A stretch of DNA of 64,000 bases from NCBI GenBank assembly GCA_030867875.1, contig JAOWCC010001589.1, positions 149,207,745-149,271,744 on the forward strand, given 5' to 3'. The DNA is from Actinernus sp. WN-2022. Taxonomy: Eukaryota; Cnidaria; Anthozoa; Actiniaria; Actinernidae. Under the pieces are notes generated by a model, which saw only the letters and a program-made list of their open reading frames with translations, did not search any database and had not been told where the DNA came from. How positions within the stretch are numbered: position 1 is the first letter of the stretch; every line of letters begins with the position of its first letter. The position numbers and the translations under genes are program-made. This document shows, piece by piece, positions 11,630-22,721 of this stretch.

Positions 11630-12740
11630 TGTAATGAAAAACAAATGAACCAAACATATATTATACATGTAATATATAAATCTTTAAAATTATAAGAATA
11701 ATATATGACATCATTTTGTATGTGTTATCTAATGTTGCAAAATTAAGTTTACATCAAGTAAATAGTTGAATAGTTGAATGGTAAACTATTTCGTGATTTG
11801 AGTGTTACATATGAATTATAAAGGTTTGTATGTCCAATATGCCAATGAGATGATGTGAAATATGTATAATTCACTTCTGATTGAGACAAAACATTTGGTA
11901 ACGACAAAAACATTTACATGTAAGGGAGTTGAAACATGTAACATTGGCCCCATGCTCCGGATTATTCAGTGAATAAGAAGTACCATATTTGGAAAATACA
12001 GCCTAGCCTAGACACAGCTGGAAGCTGGTTGCCATTTTGTTTTCCATATATGGTCATTTTTATTCGCTCAATAGTCCATAGCATGGCACTAAAGCGAAGT
12101 ATGGGCATTACATGTTTCAACCCTCTTATTTTCTGGTAACAAACGATGATGTGTAGATGTTTGTAAACTATTTCCCTGTTTGACATGACATTAATATATT
12201 TGAAATATAATACTTCATAACTAACAAATATTTACTATTAAACTATTTACTTGATGCAGAATCAATTTTAATGATAAAAGGTTGTGTTCACAATCATTTC
12301 AAAGAAAATGTATTTTGAAGACAATTCAGCCTAAAAAACTGCAATATTTATTTGACTATTCTATTTAACTATTCAGTCAATAAATGCACCATTGATCAAT
12401 CTAAGAATTGTAGCCTGTCTTATCTACATGTAGGCTGCAAGTTGCTCTTGAAATCACAAAGGTGTCTTTAGCTTAACAACGTGAATAGGGTTGATGGATG
12501 AAAATATACCCATACAAATACCATTTAATTGTCTGAACATTGTCCTGGACCATATGCTCATAAACGTTTTTTTTTCCAATAAGAAAAAGCCTACTAAGTT
12601 TTCAAAATATACTTTTTCCAAAAAAGAAGAAATAAATAAGGCTCGGGGGTAAATTAAATTTATTATTTTCTCTTCACGAATCAGAGAGCATTATAGATAT
12701 AGATATATGATTGTAAGTGCCAGTTTCCCATTTTTATACT
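11630..12740. other. Intronic/AT-rich stretch
   Basis: Lies between exons of the gene above. An open frame at 12186-11962 (-) is not recognised. No other feature seen. Confidence 0.4.
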
Positions 12741-12744
12741 CTTA

Positions 12745-12839
12745 GTTTCATCTATATTACTTGTAAAATATAAGGTAATTCACACATTGTGCGATTTTAT
12801 ATTCAATAAACCTATTATTATTATTATTATTATTATTAT
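12745..12839 (+). repeat. Probable LINE 3' tail with (TAT)n
   Basis: ATTCAATAAACC is followed by about nine TAT units at 12811-12839. An AATAAA signal followed by a trinucleotide run is how CR1/L2-like LINE 3' ends finish in many invertebrates. No coding part is attached. It would be the only retroelement trace on the plus strand. Confidence 0.4.
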
Positions 12840-13539
12840 ATACCCCAGAGCCTTGTATTGAAACCTTTGTGCATGACAAGTGAAGCATACGATGTAAATC
12901 GAAAGTGAGCTATTCAACTTTATGTACCTGAAGTTGACATTGTATCTGAAGCTGTCAAGTAATTTTGGTTCACACACAATTTATTGTAGAGCCTCAAAAT
13001 CCTTGTCTCTTCGGTCAAACCATGGCAGTTCATGGGCTTCCTCAAGTTCACCATGGTCACATTGACCTCCTGACCAATCATGCTCATTACAAACATAATG
13101 GAGATCCATTTGCTCTAACATGAAAACAAAAACAAATGGGAAATCATGATATGCAGACCTTAGTACATAATTTACAAGCACAATATGAAGAAAAAGTGCA
13201 ATGTATATGTATGTGATGCAGAGATTCACTCCTAGGACTCATTAATGCACTTATACTTTTCATTTAATTTTTTTCATTTCATTTCTTTATTTGCCACATA
13301 TATAAATACCATGATTACATAAATATACGGGGTTGCAAGTGGTGAGGGAGCCCAAATAGAAACCATTAGGCTTATGTGATTTTGGGCTACCTCTTTGTCA
13401 ACTGATTGTATTAAAAACATTGCAGTAGCGGCGCGAAAGAACATGTATGGTAAAAAAACAAGCATAAGACTAGTATAGACTAATTAAACAAATAAATAAA
13501 TAAATTTGAGAGAAAAAGCGATGGCTTCAAAGACGGGAG

Positions 13540-16450
13540 AAAAGATACACTTTCAGTTTCGACTGAAACAAGGAAATGGTCGTGGCATTACGAATGTCGG
13601 AGCTCAGCGTGTTAAAGAATTTTGGACCCTGGTAGTTAGCAGAAAATTGTCTAACTATAAGGAGTATAAAATAGACTACAGCTTCTTGTATAGTGACTGT
13701 GTACTTGATTGGTTCGTAAAATTGAATTGTCAAAGCTTCGAGGAAGTAAATTGTTTTTATACGAATATATAAACTTTCCTAAATGAAATAAGTGGTCGAA
13801 TTTCAGGAATTTCAGGAACATAAGCTCCTTGAATATAGGGTCGGTGTGCGCGTCAAATGCCTCCTTGTTAATGATTCTAATTGCAGGTTTTTGAAGCATA
13901 ACGATACGATTAAGGTTGGATGGATACGTTGAGCCCCAGACCGTAACACAATATTGAAGATATGGATATACAAGAGAGTAGTATAAAGTACGCAAGGATG
14001 GCTTGGAAAGGCAAAAACTTGATTTATATATAATTCCAACTGATTTAGAGATTTTACTGGCAACGTGGGAAATATGCGGTTTCCAAGACAAATTACACCA
14101 AGGAATACGACCTCTTTGACCTGATCGATCCTATGATTATTTATATCTATGATTATTTATATAATTGGATTTCTTTACATTGATTGACAGCTTATTAGAC
14201 TTAAACCATACAGATAACTTGTTCATTTCAATGGCAATTGTATTCATCAGACAGGGTAACTCTTTATGAGAAAAAAATAGATTGGTGTCATCAGCAGCGG
14301 GCCGAGGATTGAGCATGAAGTACTCCACACTTAATACTATTAAATGAGTAACAAGTGCCATTATATTCAACATATTGTAACCTATTGGAGAAATAATTCT
14401 TCAACCAGTCAAGGGCCAATCCGCGGATACCATAATGCTCAAGTTTGTCAAACAAAATCTCATGGTTCACAGAATCGAATGCCTTAGAAAGGTCAAGAAA
14501 AATTCCCACTGTATATTTTTTCTGGTCGATTGCTGATGTTATTTTATCAAATAAATGTAATAGAGCTAAAGAGGTTGAATGTTTTTTTCTAAAACTGTAT
14601 TGGTTTTTAAACAGAATATCATATTTATTAAAATATTTAATTAAGCGGTTATACACAACCCTTTCTAACAATTTAGAAAATATTGGCAAAACCGAGACTG
14701 GTCTATAATTAGAGAAAAGACTACTGACACCTGATTTAAATAACGGTATGACCCGAGCAATTTTCATCTGGTCAGGAACAATACCAGATTCAATAGATAA
14801 ATTAACAATATGGGTTAAAGGTTCTGAAATAAAGTCAATTGATTCTTTCACGGACCACATAGGAATCTTATCACAACCTGCGGCAGTCCCTGAACGAAAA
14901 GAATTTGCTATTTCATTTATTTCCTGTTGTGTAGCTGACTCTAGGAATAAAGAATTCACAAAACTTCCAGTAAGAAAGGAGCGATGAGAACTTGACGATG
15001 TAGGTATTTTCTTAGCTAGGTTTGGACCAATGTTAGTGAAGTAGTCACAAAATCGATTTGCAATTACTGCAGGGTTGGAAATATCTTGATTGTCAATATC
15101 TTGATTGTCAATGGTAAAATTTGAAGGTAAATCTGTTAGTTCGTTTTTTCCTGTTTATGACTTCATTTAGAATCTTCCAAGTACATTTGATATTTGATTT
15201 AGCATATGCCAACTTCTCCTCATAATAGAGGCGTTTAGCAATTCGTAACGAATGGCTTAATTTATTTATATATTTTTTATAAAAATTCTCATTTTCAGGG
15301 CTTGGAAAACTGAGATATATCTTGTATAATTTATTCTTTCTTTTTATAGATTTTAGAAGACCCTTTGATAGCCAAGGTTTTTTAAAGTGCATTTTGCAGA
15401 TTTCACCTTTTTTAGCGGGAAGCAAGAGTTATAAATAACTATAAATTCGTCCAAAAAACTTCCATACGCGTTTTGGGGGTCATTGTATCCGTGTAGATCG
15501 CTCAAATTTGTATTTCTGAACCGGTCATGAAATTTCGATACGTTTGTTTTACTTTTGTCACGGAAAACGAACGACGCATTTTTATCGACATGAGTGCGTT
15601 CCTCGTAAAGAAAACAAAAAGTTGGTAGGTGATCAGAGATGTCGGTGAACAATAAACCACTGAAAGAGTAATTGTCTAGGTGGTTCGTAAATATGTTGTG
15701 AATAACAGTTGCGGTATTTGAAGTTATTCTAGTAGGGCGCGTTATCAAAGGAAAAAACATTAGAATACATTATATCCAAGAATTCATTTGTCGACTGATG
15801 ACAATGGTAGTTCATTAAATTTAGATTAAAATCTGCCATTATGTAGCAAAGTTGATTTTCTTTGGAAATTTTTGCCATCAGCGAGTTGACATTTTTTACG
15901 AATTCATCGACATTTTGATTTGGTGGTCTATAAGTAACCCCTAAAACAACGTTTTTCCCTTTAGACCTGGAAATTTCAATAAACAGCGATTAAATATAGG
16001 TTAAATATAGGTTAAATATAGACCGACACCACCACCAGATCTGTCAGAACGGTGGTTGTGGATAAATTTATAACCATCTATATCGACAGTATGTGCAGAA
16101 TTTTGAAGCCAAGAGATACCAATTATCGAGAACTTATTGTCAATATTAGCCAATAGATTTGTCAAGTTATCAAAATTACGGGAAAGGCTACGTATGTTTA
16201 AATGAAAAAAGGATAAACAGTCGGAATTATTCAGTATCTTTTTTGACAACAATTCATTTAATTTATGCTCGTTGTAGTAATCGCAGTTAAATGTAACAGA
16301 ATAGAAGTTAGGGTCTGGATCAAGATCACTAGATAGTGCTAAGCTTTCCTATCTTCATCAAAATTCAATGGACCATTCGAGAGTTCATAAATTGCTAAGT
16401 AGAAATTATCATCATCTAGATGATTGAAAGGTAGAACACTACTTAGAGGA
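13540..16450 (-). pseudogene. LINE-B ORF2 (endonuclease and reverse transcriptase), broken
   Basis: Endonuclease: FFHLNIRSLSRNFDNLTN and SDRSGGGVGLYL (16252-16001), ITRPTRITSNTATVIHNIF and FTDISDHLPTF (15760-15353). Linker: LSKGLLKSIKRKNKLYKIY (15425-15108). Reverse transcriptase: AAGCDKIPMWSVKES, SNYRPVSVLPIFSKLLERVV and GIFLDLSKAFDSVNHEILF (14959-14291). The ORF jumps from SIKCGV to ADDTNLFF, so the PQGSxLGPLLF block and the base of the YADD loop are deleted. The thumb/C-terminal part is at 14091-13527. Several frameshifts. Without the palm block this copy cannot reverse transcribe. Confidence 0.85.
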
Positions 16451-16510
16451 CTGAATATTACAGTACTAATTTAAAGAGTAAACTTATCTGGACTCAACAG
16501 GATATGTCCA

Positions 16511-17375
16511 TTACTCATTGCGCTGGTCTAAGTGTCTGGCTTTGAACTCCTCAAACTCTTCCATTGTTGTAAAGGCCAACACCTGAGAGGACGAGCTATC
16601 TTCTTTTCTTAGGAGGACTTTGCCTTGCTTGGTCCAAGCAAACTTGAAGTGATGATTTCTCCTAAATGTCTTCACTTCGTAGAATAGCTCTCTGCATTTT
16701 TGGGTAAGGCTCTCGTTGAGAAATAGACGAGTTTCTTGCTGGAAACCCAAAACTAAAGCACTCATTGATCTTGGTTGGCATTTCATATTATAGATTTTGT
16801 CGTTGAGTACATTTGACAATGATAGGCGGAATATAACCCTCGGCGGAAGGTAGACGGTGGCTAATAGAGATGTCTGATTCGTTCAGTTCCATTTCAGGGT
16901 CAATTAATTGGGCAACCTTCTTCACAATATCGTTAGTATTCTCATCCCGAGTGAGTGGAACACCATGAATTTCCAATAGATCTCGGCGCAGATACTGCTT
17001 TAAATTCTCTAGGTCATTCTCTGCTATAGCGGCTTTTCCTTCTAGCTTATCAACTCTGACTTGGAATTCTGCAATTGAAGTTCGCCGTTCTCGGCTTTAA
17101 GTGCGTTCACGGAATCAATCAAGCCATCGAATTTCGAACTTAGAAAATCTTGGCTTTTCTTAACTTCATCGAGATCCACTTTTGTCAATTTGGAGTGCTT
17201 AAGGAAGAAATAATTAATTTGTTCTGATTGCTGTCTTAAGCGTGATCGAGAAAACCTTCCAGGCTTGCCGAACTACCAAGAACACCATGTTGGAATTTTC
17301 GAGGTCTTCGGAATCGACTTCCAAGGTTGGATGATCGCTCTCTTTACTAATATTTTTCTTACTTTTTGGCGGCAT
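16511..17375 (-). pseudogene. LINE-B ORF1 (RNA-binding protein), frameshifted
   Basis: Starts at an ATG with MPPKSKKNISKESDHPTLEV. A region with coiled-coil character follows (about 17330-16990, KLEGKAAIAEN-like), then an L1-ORF1p-like RRM segment with MEIHGVPLTRDENTNDIVKK and DISISHRLPSAEGY (16976-16788). The C-terminal part, 16819-16511, has FRRNHHFKFAWTKQGKVLLR. ORF1 proteins coat LINE RNA as trimers. There are frameshifts near 17260, 17090 and 16800. The ISHRLPS motif is shared with the ORF1 at 58.0-58.4 kb. Confidence 0.75.
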
Positions 17376-17400
17376 GTCGTCGAAAATGTTTGGTAGCAGG

Positions 17401-18903
17401 GTTTAAAGATAGAATCAGCTTATCTTGTGACTTAAGTTTGGATCTTCAAGGGAACGACAAAAAACACGACCTTTCGCGCCACTCGCCACAGTCAATAAAA
17501 TCCGTAAAATCGAATTTCTGAAATATTCTTCTTATACAAACTTAAGATACTTACACAGTAATTTGATGAATTGGGGTATTTATATATATAACTTATGGAT
17601 CTCTTCTGGTTTCTGGATATAACTTATGGATCTCTTCTGGTTTCTGGATATAACTTATGGATCTCTTCTGGTTTCTGGGAAACCCCCACCCCTCCCCCAC
17701 ATTTCACCCTAACCTTAATGGTTCATCATTCAATACCTACATGTATGCATATCCAAGAGAGGGGTGTGTGGGTAGTTTCATGTGGTGATAGGGGGTCGCA
17801 AACCATACAAAAATGCCTTAGTACAGCCAGGTTTAGGGATTTTTTCCTGACGATATGTTCAAGCTTGGCAAGACAAGTTGACTTGGGGTCAGATGGTACC
17901 ATGAATAGCTAGTTTTGATCACTATGCGCCTTCTCAGCCCAACATAGCAAATTACAAAACCAATGGACAAAACGCTTACCTTCAGTACTCCTTCGGCTTC
18001 CTGATTAGTTGTTACGTTCTTGTATCAAACTTCACTGCAGTGCCAGAAATGTTTTATGATTGCACTTGACCAGATCTTGATCATGATCATGGACTTAGCC
18101 TTTGAAATCTTTTAATCAGAGAAAAATAATACATGTACAAGTCAGGGGTGAGAATAGTTGCCCCTTGGTCATGCTACATGTGCAACCTTTTACACCAACA
18201 TTTCAACTACAAGCTTGACATCACTTTGTTTGTTCTTGAAATCTACATGTGTACAGAAAAAAAATTAACCAGTCGATCCAAATAGCTAGAGAACAATTTT
18301 AAAATAGTACCTATTGTAGCTATTGACCCTATATATTAAAACTATTATTAACGATAACCAGACAGACTAAATATTATTTACTAGGAATTGCTAATAGCAA
18401 GTGAAGTGCTGCGATGTTACTCATCAACTACTAATAATGATTAATAGCCTCAGTGATGTTTACTGGATTTTTGGCAGCATAGTTTTTATGAACTACTGCA
18501 TTTCTTGTATTGAAACATTAATATCTATTTCACGGATATATTGCACCGTAAAATGAATGCAGATCAGTATGTAATTCAACAATACAAGTGAATTGTTTAA
18601 ATGATGAGCATGAAATTGTGTTAAATAGTAGAAAATTCTTTGTTTTCCATTGCTTAGACCTAAATTACATATAGTATTATTTAGTACTATTAAATTAGCT
18701 TGTAATGTTTTATGGCTTAATTTATGGCTTGGATTTGAAGGTCCTGCGATTTTCAAATATTTGTTTCTTCTAATTCTGAATGTATTTGGGTGGATTATGA
18801 TATCATTATGTTTGAAATCACATGTAACATATATATCGGTGATATTGTTTTTATTCATAGATTGTAGTAACTTTCTTGAAGTTCAAATAAGTAACATCAA
18901 CGA
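17401..18903. other. 1.5 kb without supported gene
   Basis: Contains the 31-bp tandem repeat listed separately. A 121-codon AT-rich frame at 18858-18493 (-) reads NPSHKLSHKTLQANLIVLNN and matches nothing I know. The rest is featureless. Confidence 0.4.
17588..17680. repeat. 31-bp tandem repeat, three copies
   Basis: Unit begins ATAACTTATGGATCTCTTCT; copies start at 17588, 17619 and 17650 and are virtually identical. The period is not a multiple of three, so the peptide seen in one frame changes at each copy and is not coding. Confidence 0.9.
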
Positions 18904-19230
18904 CTAACATGATATAAGAAACACGAAGACCACAACGGGCGATCGAACAGGCGATGTAATGGTACAGCGAGCTCGATCAGGCAGATAGGTCAGGGACAAT
19001 GTCTCTGTATCTGGGATGATTTGTCTTTCAAGTGCATTCAAGTACATCCTGTCTCCTTCGATGAAAATTTGGACGACTGTACCAGTATTCCAGTGCTGCA
19101 CTGGACACGACTGTGCACATGACAGGGCTAAAAAACTCTTAAAAGAACATTGCCTTCCCCTAGAAATGTCACTAAATCGTTCGTGACCTTGATGACTACT
19201 TCCAGCGATTGATAAAATTGTGTTTGACAC
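18904..19230 (-). CDS. Cysteine-protease-like (herpes-tegument-USP-like) domain exon, tentative
   Basis: A 108-codon open frame contains SRGRQCSFKSFLALSCAQ, then W-N-T-G-T-V-V-Q-I-F, GDRMYLNALE, IPDTETLSLTYLPD. The layout G-x-Q-C...S/A..., W...ILxxGDxLY, then a closing LP resembles the PF04843-type papain-fold domain found in animal repetitive proteins. The Cys of GRQC would be catalytic. No catalytic His/Asp partner can be placed. A GTAAGT donor at about 19253 follows a short hydrophobic frame from an ATG at about 19320 (MGPFLSFPALLRCVCMLDEV), but the gap to this frame is too short for an ordinary intron. Function uncertain. Confidence 0.35.
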   Translation of the reverse strand: MSNTILSIAGSSHQGHERFSDISRGRQCSFKSFLALSCAQSCPVQHWNTGTVVQIFIEGDRMYLNALERQIIPDTETLSLTYLPDRARCTITSPVRSPVVVFVFLISC

Positions 19231-19329
19231 GATAACTTTGTGGAAAAAGTAAACTTACCTCACTTCGTCGAGCATGCAAACACAACGCAACAGAGCAGGA
19301 AAGGAAAGGAAGGGACCCATGAGGCCTGA

Positions 19330-20508
19330 GCACGCACAATTCTACGACGACTGCCGCTGATAATACATAACTGCATCCTCACGTAAAAATCATCGTCCAC
19401 AAAAAATTCAGAACGACTGTTGTCTCGCATATAAAGCGCCCGGGACTCATTCGGTCACATGACAAACAGGTAATCCATCAAAATTAGTGTCGCTGCTCGC
19501 CTAAGGGCTCGCATCAATTATATTATTTGGCCTATTACTGTATGGGATTATAAAAATATTTGAAAATAAGGAAGGTGTCCATATTCCTGCCCCTACATGT
19601 ACAATTGTATATCAACCACTGCAAATACACAAAAGCAGTACAACAGTAGAGGCTGTTTAATACAATGTTTTCATTATTAATATATGTTTTCATTATTGAT
19701 TATTCAGATCTTTCAAAATGTATGCACAAAATAGCCTGGATAGCAGCATCGGATGATGGGCAAGGGAAAGTGACTGGGAAGAGGAAAGGAGAGCCTGCAA
19801 TAGACCTAATTTGTTGTTGCCCCAATATAGATCACGTGATGCCTCTGGGGGATTTAGGGCTTTGTGTTGGAGTTCGAGTAATGTATGCATTTTTCTGTGG
19901 GCTAACAAAAAAAAACATTTATTGAGGGTTTGGGGGAGCGAATTAGGTATATTGCCTACTGCCCCTAATTAAATATTTACAATGTATAAAGCTTGCATTA
20001 GTGAAATGTAAACTACATGTAATGAAATTGATCCAATCAAATTGAATGTCCCATTTCGTAGTTGATATTATTACAACAGGTACCATGAGGATAAATACAG
20101 AGGCGAGGCAATTTCATGCGATGTGCAGAGTTATTTTATGTTTCATAATTCAATATCTGTGGCTCACAGAATTCAGAGGGGATTCTTTGAAAGCGCCCTC
20201 ATTGTGCATTATTTACCAAACACGCTTTCGGCTACGGGAATGTCTGAAATATCGGTACAAGGTATGCACCATCAGTCGATGCCACGCTGTTCATCGCAAA
20301 ATCACATCCTACAATGAACAATATCCACGCACACAAATATATAGTGCTTTACATACATGTATATATATATGTATATATCCTAAAATTAAAGGGGGCTACT
20401 CTGGAAATGTTTGGGTAGGGGTGTGCCGTGGTGACCTCAAAACCCTGACCCTATCCCAGATGCTACATGCCTGGTCTTCCTCTCTTCTGAAGATGAGCTC
20501 AAACAATT
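19330..20508. other. No supported gene
   Basis: AT-rich, with a short TA-rich microsatellite at about 20354-20378. The 157-codon frame at 20046 (+) spans this microsatellite and is judged random. Confidence 0.4.
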
Positions 20509-20865
20509 TCAATGCATAATTTTTATGTTTAGTGCTCGTATTTTTTCCAGCTTAGCCTTGTTGACATACACACCATAATACGCACTTCCAATCAGCATGC
20601 TTTCATTTGATGCAGCATCATTGAAAGTGAGTCCCTCGTGCTTAGGAGCGGGTAGAGCTGCATGGACGTGTTGATCTTTATCTTGCTTGTCAAGCTGTTC
20701 ACTAATTATTGCAGCTATAGGGGACTTGCTTAATGATGTCTCGCCTGCATGCATCTGTGGCACCTCCCTAGCTGTCCAGTCATTCACCTGTCTCAAAATG
20801 AGTGGAGTACAATCTAGCACAGCGAAGCAATTGAAAGTCCCACACATTGTAAACGTTGTTGGCAC
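20509..20865 (-). CDS. Unrecognised 118-codon ORF
   Basis: Open frame starting MPTTFTMCGTFNCFAVLDCT, with a charged middle (ISEQLDKQDKDQHVHAAL) and KAKLEKIRALN near the end. Amino-acid make-up is balanced and protein-like for this AT-rich DNA. No family recognised and no splice context that decides it. Confidence 0.25.
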   Translation of the reverse strand: MPTTFTMCGTFNCFAVLDCTPLILRQVNDWTAREVPQMHAGETSLSKSPIAAIISEQLDKQDKDQHVHAALPAPKHEGLTFNDAASNESMLIGSAYYGVYVNKAKLEKIRALNIKIMH

Positions 20866-20929
20866 TAATCACTGTATTTTATACGAGATCTGAGTACTGT
20901 CCTCACAAAAATGAACACTATCTTTTTCC

Positions 20930-21550
20930 TATCTGAAAACTAGTTATTATCACTATCTAATTGCTAACTTTTCCTATCTATATATACTAGTTAATAACTA
21001 TTTCACATAGTTCTCTAATTCCTATCTATTTCGTGTATTTTTCCTATCTATTTGGAACCATGCAGATAGCCTATCCGCATACTATCTGAAATGCTGCCAC
21101 TTAAAAAAAGAGAGGTACCTTTCAGATAGCCTTAAACTAGTGATGAGATAGCATTCAACTAGATATTAGATAGCATTAAACTAGAGATCAGATAGCATTT
21201 AACTAGAGATCAGATAGCATTAAGCTAGAGATAAGATAACATTCATCTAGATGTTAGGTAAATATCATTGAACTACATATTAGATAGCATTTAACATAGC
21301 ATTTAACATAGCATTAAACTAGAGATAAGATAGCATTAAAATAGAGATAAGATAGCACTAAACTAGAGATAAGATAGCACTAAACTAGAGATAAGATCGC
21401 ACTAAACTAGAGATAAGATCGCACTAAACTAGAGATAAGATCGCACTAAACTAGAGATAAGATAGCACTAAACTAGAGATAAGATAGCATTAAACTAGTG
21501 ATAAGATAGCATTAAACTAGTGATAAGATAGCATTCAACTAGAGATAACA
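20930..21550. repeat. 22-bp satellite with inverted-orientation flank
   Basis: From about 21123 to 21547 a unit ACTAAACTAGAGATAAGATA+GC repeats at 22-bp spacing, about 14-18 copies with point changes (GATAGC/GATCGC), irregular at the left and regular at 21300-21530. The left flank 20935-21070 holds the same words in the opposite orientation (CTATCTA.., ACTAGTTAA..), so the array could fold back. The right edge abuts the end of a LINE RT fragment. Confidence 0.85.
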
Positions 21551-22352
21551 TAAATTATGTTTGCTGGAGCGGAAAGAAAAAAGTTGTTGAATATAGGTAG
21601 GTGCGGTATTATAAATACATTTGTGGAGTAGTACTAGACATTGTAAGTATCGCCTCCGTTCTAGCGATCTAAGATCTACAGTGTTTAGTAAATCATCGTA
21701 GGAGGTAGTTTTATCCATATTAAGTAAGGTCCGTATAGCATACTGATTTGTTCGTTCAAGTTTCTGAGAAAGGCCTGGTGTAAGGCCAACAGGCACAGGC
21801 GAACAATACTCTAATCAAAACATCCATAGGGATGAAATTACCTATACGCCTCAGAGAGGCAAATTTGGCATTGACCTTGTTACAGGCTAATTTAGCATTA
21901 TGTTTAAAAGTGAGTGAGTTATATATAGTTAGGCCTAGTAGCCTTATACTATTCTCAACATCCAGTGGTGGCTTGCGAGGATCTGTGTATAGCTGGTAAT
22001 GAACTATAGGATTTCCTAATGGCAAGACCTTTGTCTTGGAATCATTTACCCCTAAATAGTTATGGTTAAACCATGTGATAAGTGCGTTTAAATTGTTCTG
22101 TACTTAACTATAACTTGCAAAGTAACTGCTAGGTTGTGGGATGAGTACTCAGTGGTATCGTCTGCATAGAGTCGGAGTGATACATCATCAACAAAGTAGT
22201 TCATGTCATTAATGAATAAGTTAAACAGGAGTGGTCCCAAGATCGATCGGTGTGGCACTCCATGTTTGACATCTTTTACTTCTTCTCTTGCTTTATGATC
22301 TCCACCCTCAACAGCACGAACATAATCTCCCTCAACTGTCATGATTTCAAAC
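21539..22352 (-). pseudogene. LINE reverse transcriptase fragment (LINE-C)
   Basis: Minus-strand frames give KDVKHGVPHRSILGPLLFNL and LRLYADDTTEY (about 22270-22140), the palm with the YADD catalytic aspartates. Then come NSIRLLGLTIYNSLTFKHN (22025-21756) and LERTNQYAIRTLLNMDKTTS, with RRRYLQCLVLLHKCIY (21796-21539), the C-terminal region of CR1-like LINEs. Q is changed to H in the PQGSILGP motif. Frameshifts separate the pieces. The 5' side is cut by the gypsy LTR at 22353, and the 3' side runs into the 22-bp satellite. Confidence 0.8.
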
Positions 22353-22589
22353 TGTAGTAATGAGTCCTTTATGAAGATAAGATAGGTAGCAGCTTTTGTT
22401 GGCTCCAAAAAAATATTTTCATGTTCTTCAGGGAAACTATTTGGAACCTCATTGTAGTAATCCAAGATTCGGACTGATCCGTAATGTAAATACGAGCATT
22501 GACTCTTCAAGATGGCGGACTGCCTCACCATGTCCTCGTGCCCAGGAACGAGGCTGATTCGGCCCAAGCTAACGCGGCCAACTACTACA
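22353..22589 (-). repeat. Gypsy 3' LTR
   Basis: Begins TGTAGTAGTT and ends ATTACTACA on the minus strand, an inverted TGTAGTA/TACTACA terminus, 237 bp. ATAAAG lies 12-17 bases before its end and could serve as the polyadenylation signal. It follows directly on the polypurine tract. Confidence 0.75.
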
Positions 22590-22607
22590 CCCCCCCCCCC
22601 CCCCCCC
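22590..22607 (-). other. Polypurine tract of the gypsy element (G18)
   Basis: Eighteen consecutive G (minus strand) immediately before the LTR TG. A purine run at this position primes plus-strand DNA synthesis; the pure-G run is probably an expansion of a mixed tract. Confidence 0.65.
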
Positions 22608-22721
22608 AAATCTACTCTACAATATATTGAGCCACTAAATCATAACTGTAACCTGTACACAATAACGGTTCATAAATGTACAATGTAAAGGTATTGTTCT
22701 AGTCAGCCTGACAGTTCCACG

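Larger units (their letters stand above)
11076..13114 (-). pseudogene. Three exons of an uncharacterised multicopy gene (DHNYH family)
   Basis: Exon 13114-12928 is preceded by TTAG and followed by GTACAT. It encodes VCNEHDWSGGQCDHGELEE, LPWFDRRDKDFEAL and, after a TAA, DSFRYNVNFR. Exon 11628-11569 (20 codons, between an ACAG acceptor and a GTAAGT donor) encodes YAPKRCAFS. Exon 11384-11076 encodes AARKVLAAIDHNYHFNRRE, KAWDTKVFKTEKDYGYLP and DPWRIAPTIAP, ending in TAG. Exons two and three join in phase. The order HEW-x-G-x-C-x-H, NFR, APKR, LAAxDHNxHxxR, K-x-Y-x-Y is one I know from C-terminal regions of uncharacterised repetitive proteins in cnidarians and fish. Function unknown. Two in-frame stops (after FEALQ and after RRE) mark it as a pseudogene. 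Upstream exons are probably displaced by the LINE that starts at 13263. Confidence 0.6.
13263..17400 (-). mobile_element. Two-ORF LINE, nearly full length but decayed (LINE-B)
   Basis: ORF1 (17375-16511) and ORF2 (about 16450-13540) follow the standard LINE order on the minus strand. The 3' end at about 13263-13310 reads AATAAAG then GAAATGAAATG-type tail. ORF1 and ORF2 both carry frameshifts and ORF2 has lost part of the reverse transcriptase palm. It interrupts or abuts the 11-13 kb gene. It belongs to the jockey/CR1-like LINEs with AP endonuclease; a finer clade needs a tree. Confidence 0.85.

Noticed and set aside
14445..14987. Plus-strand ORFs over LINE-B
   Set aside because: Antisense shadows of the LINE reverse transcriptase.
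17595..17912. 105-codon plus-strand ORF
   Set aside because: First third is the 31-bp repeat read in shifting frames; the rest has no support.
20046..20519. 157-codon plus-strand ORF
   Set aside because: Runs through a TA microsatellite, composition is erratic and no family or splice context supports it.
22088..22609. 173-codon minus-strand ORF starting with a glycine run
   Set aside because: It is a chance fusion: polypurine tract (glycines), gypsy LTR, then LINE reverse transcriptase.
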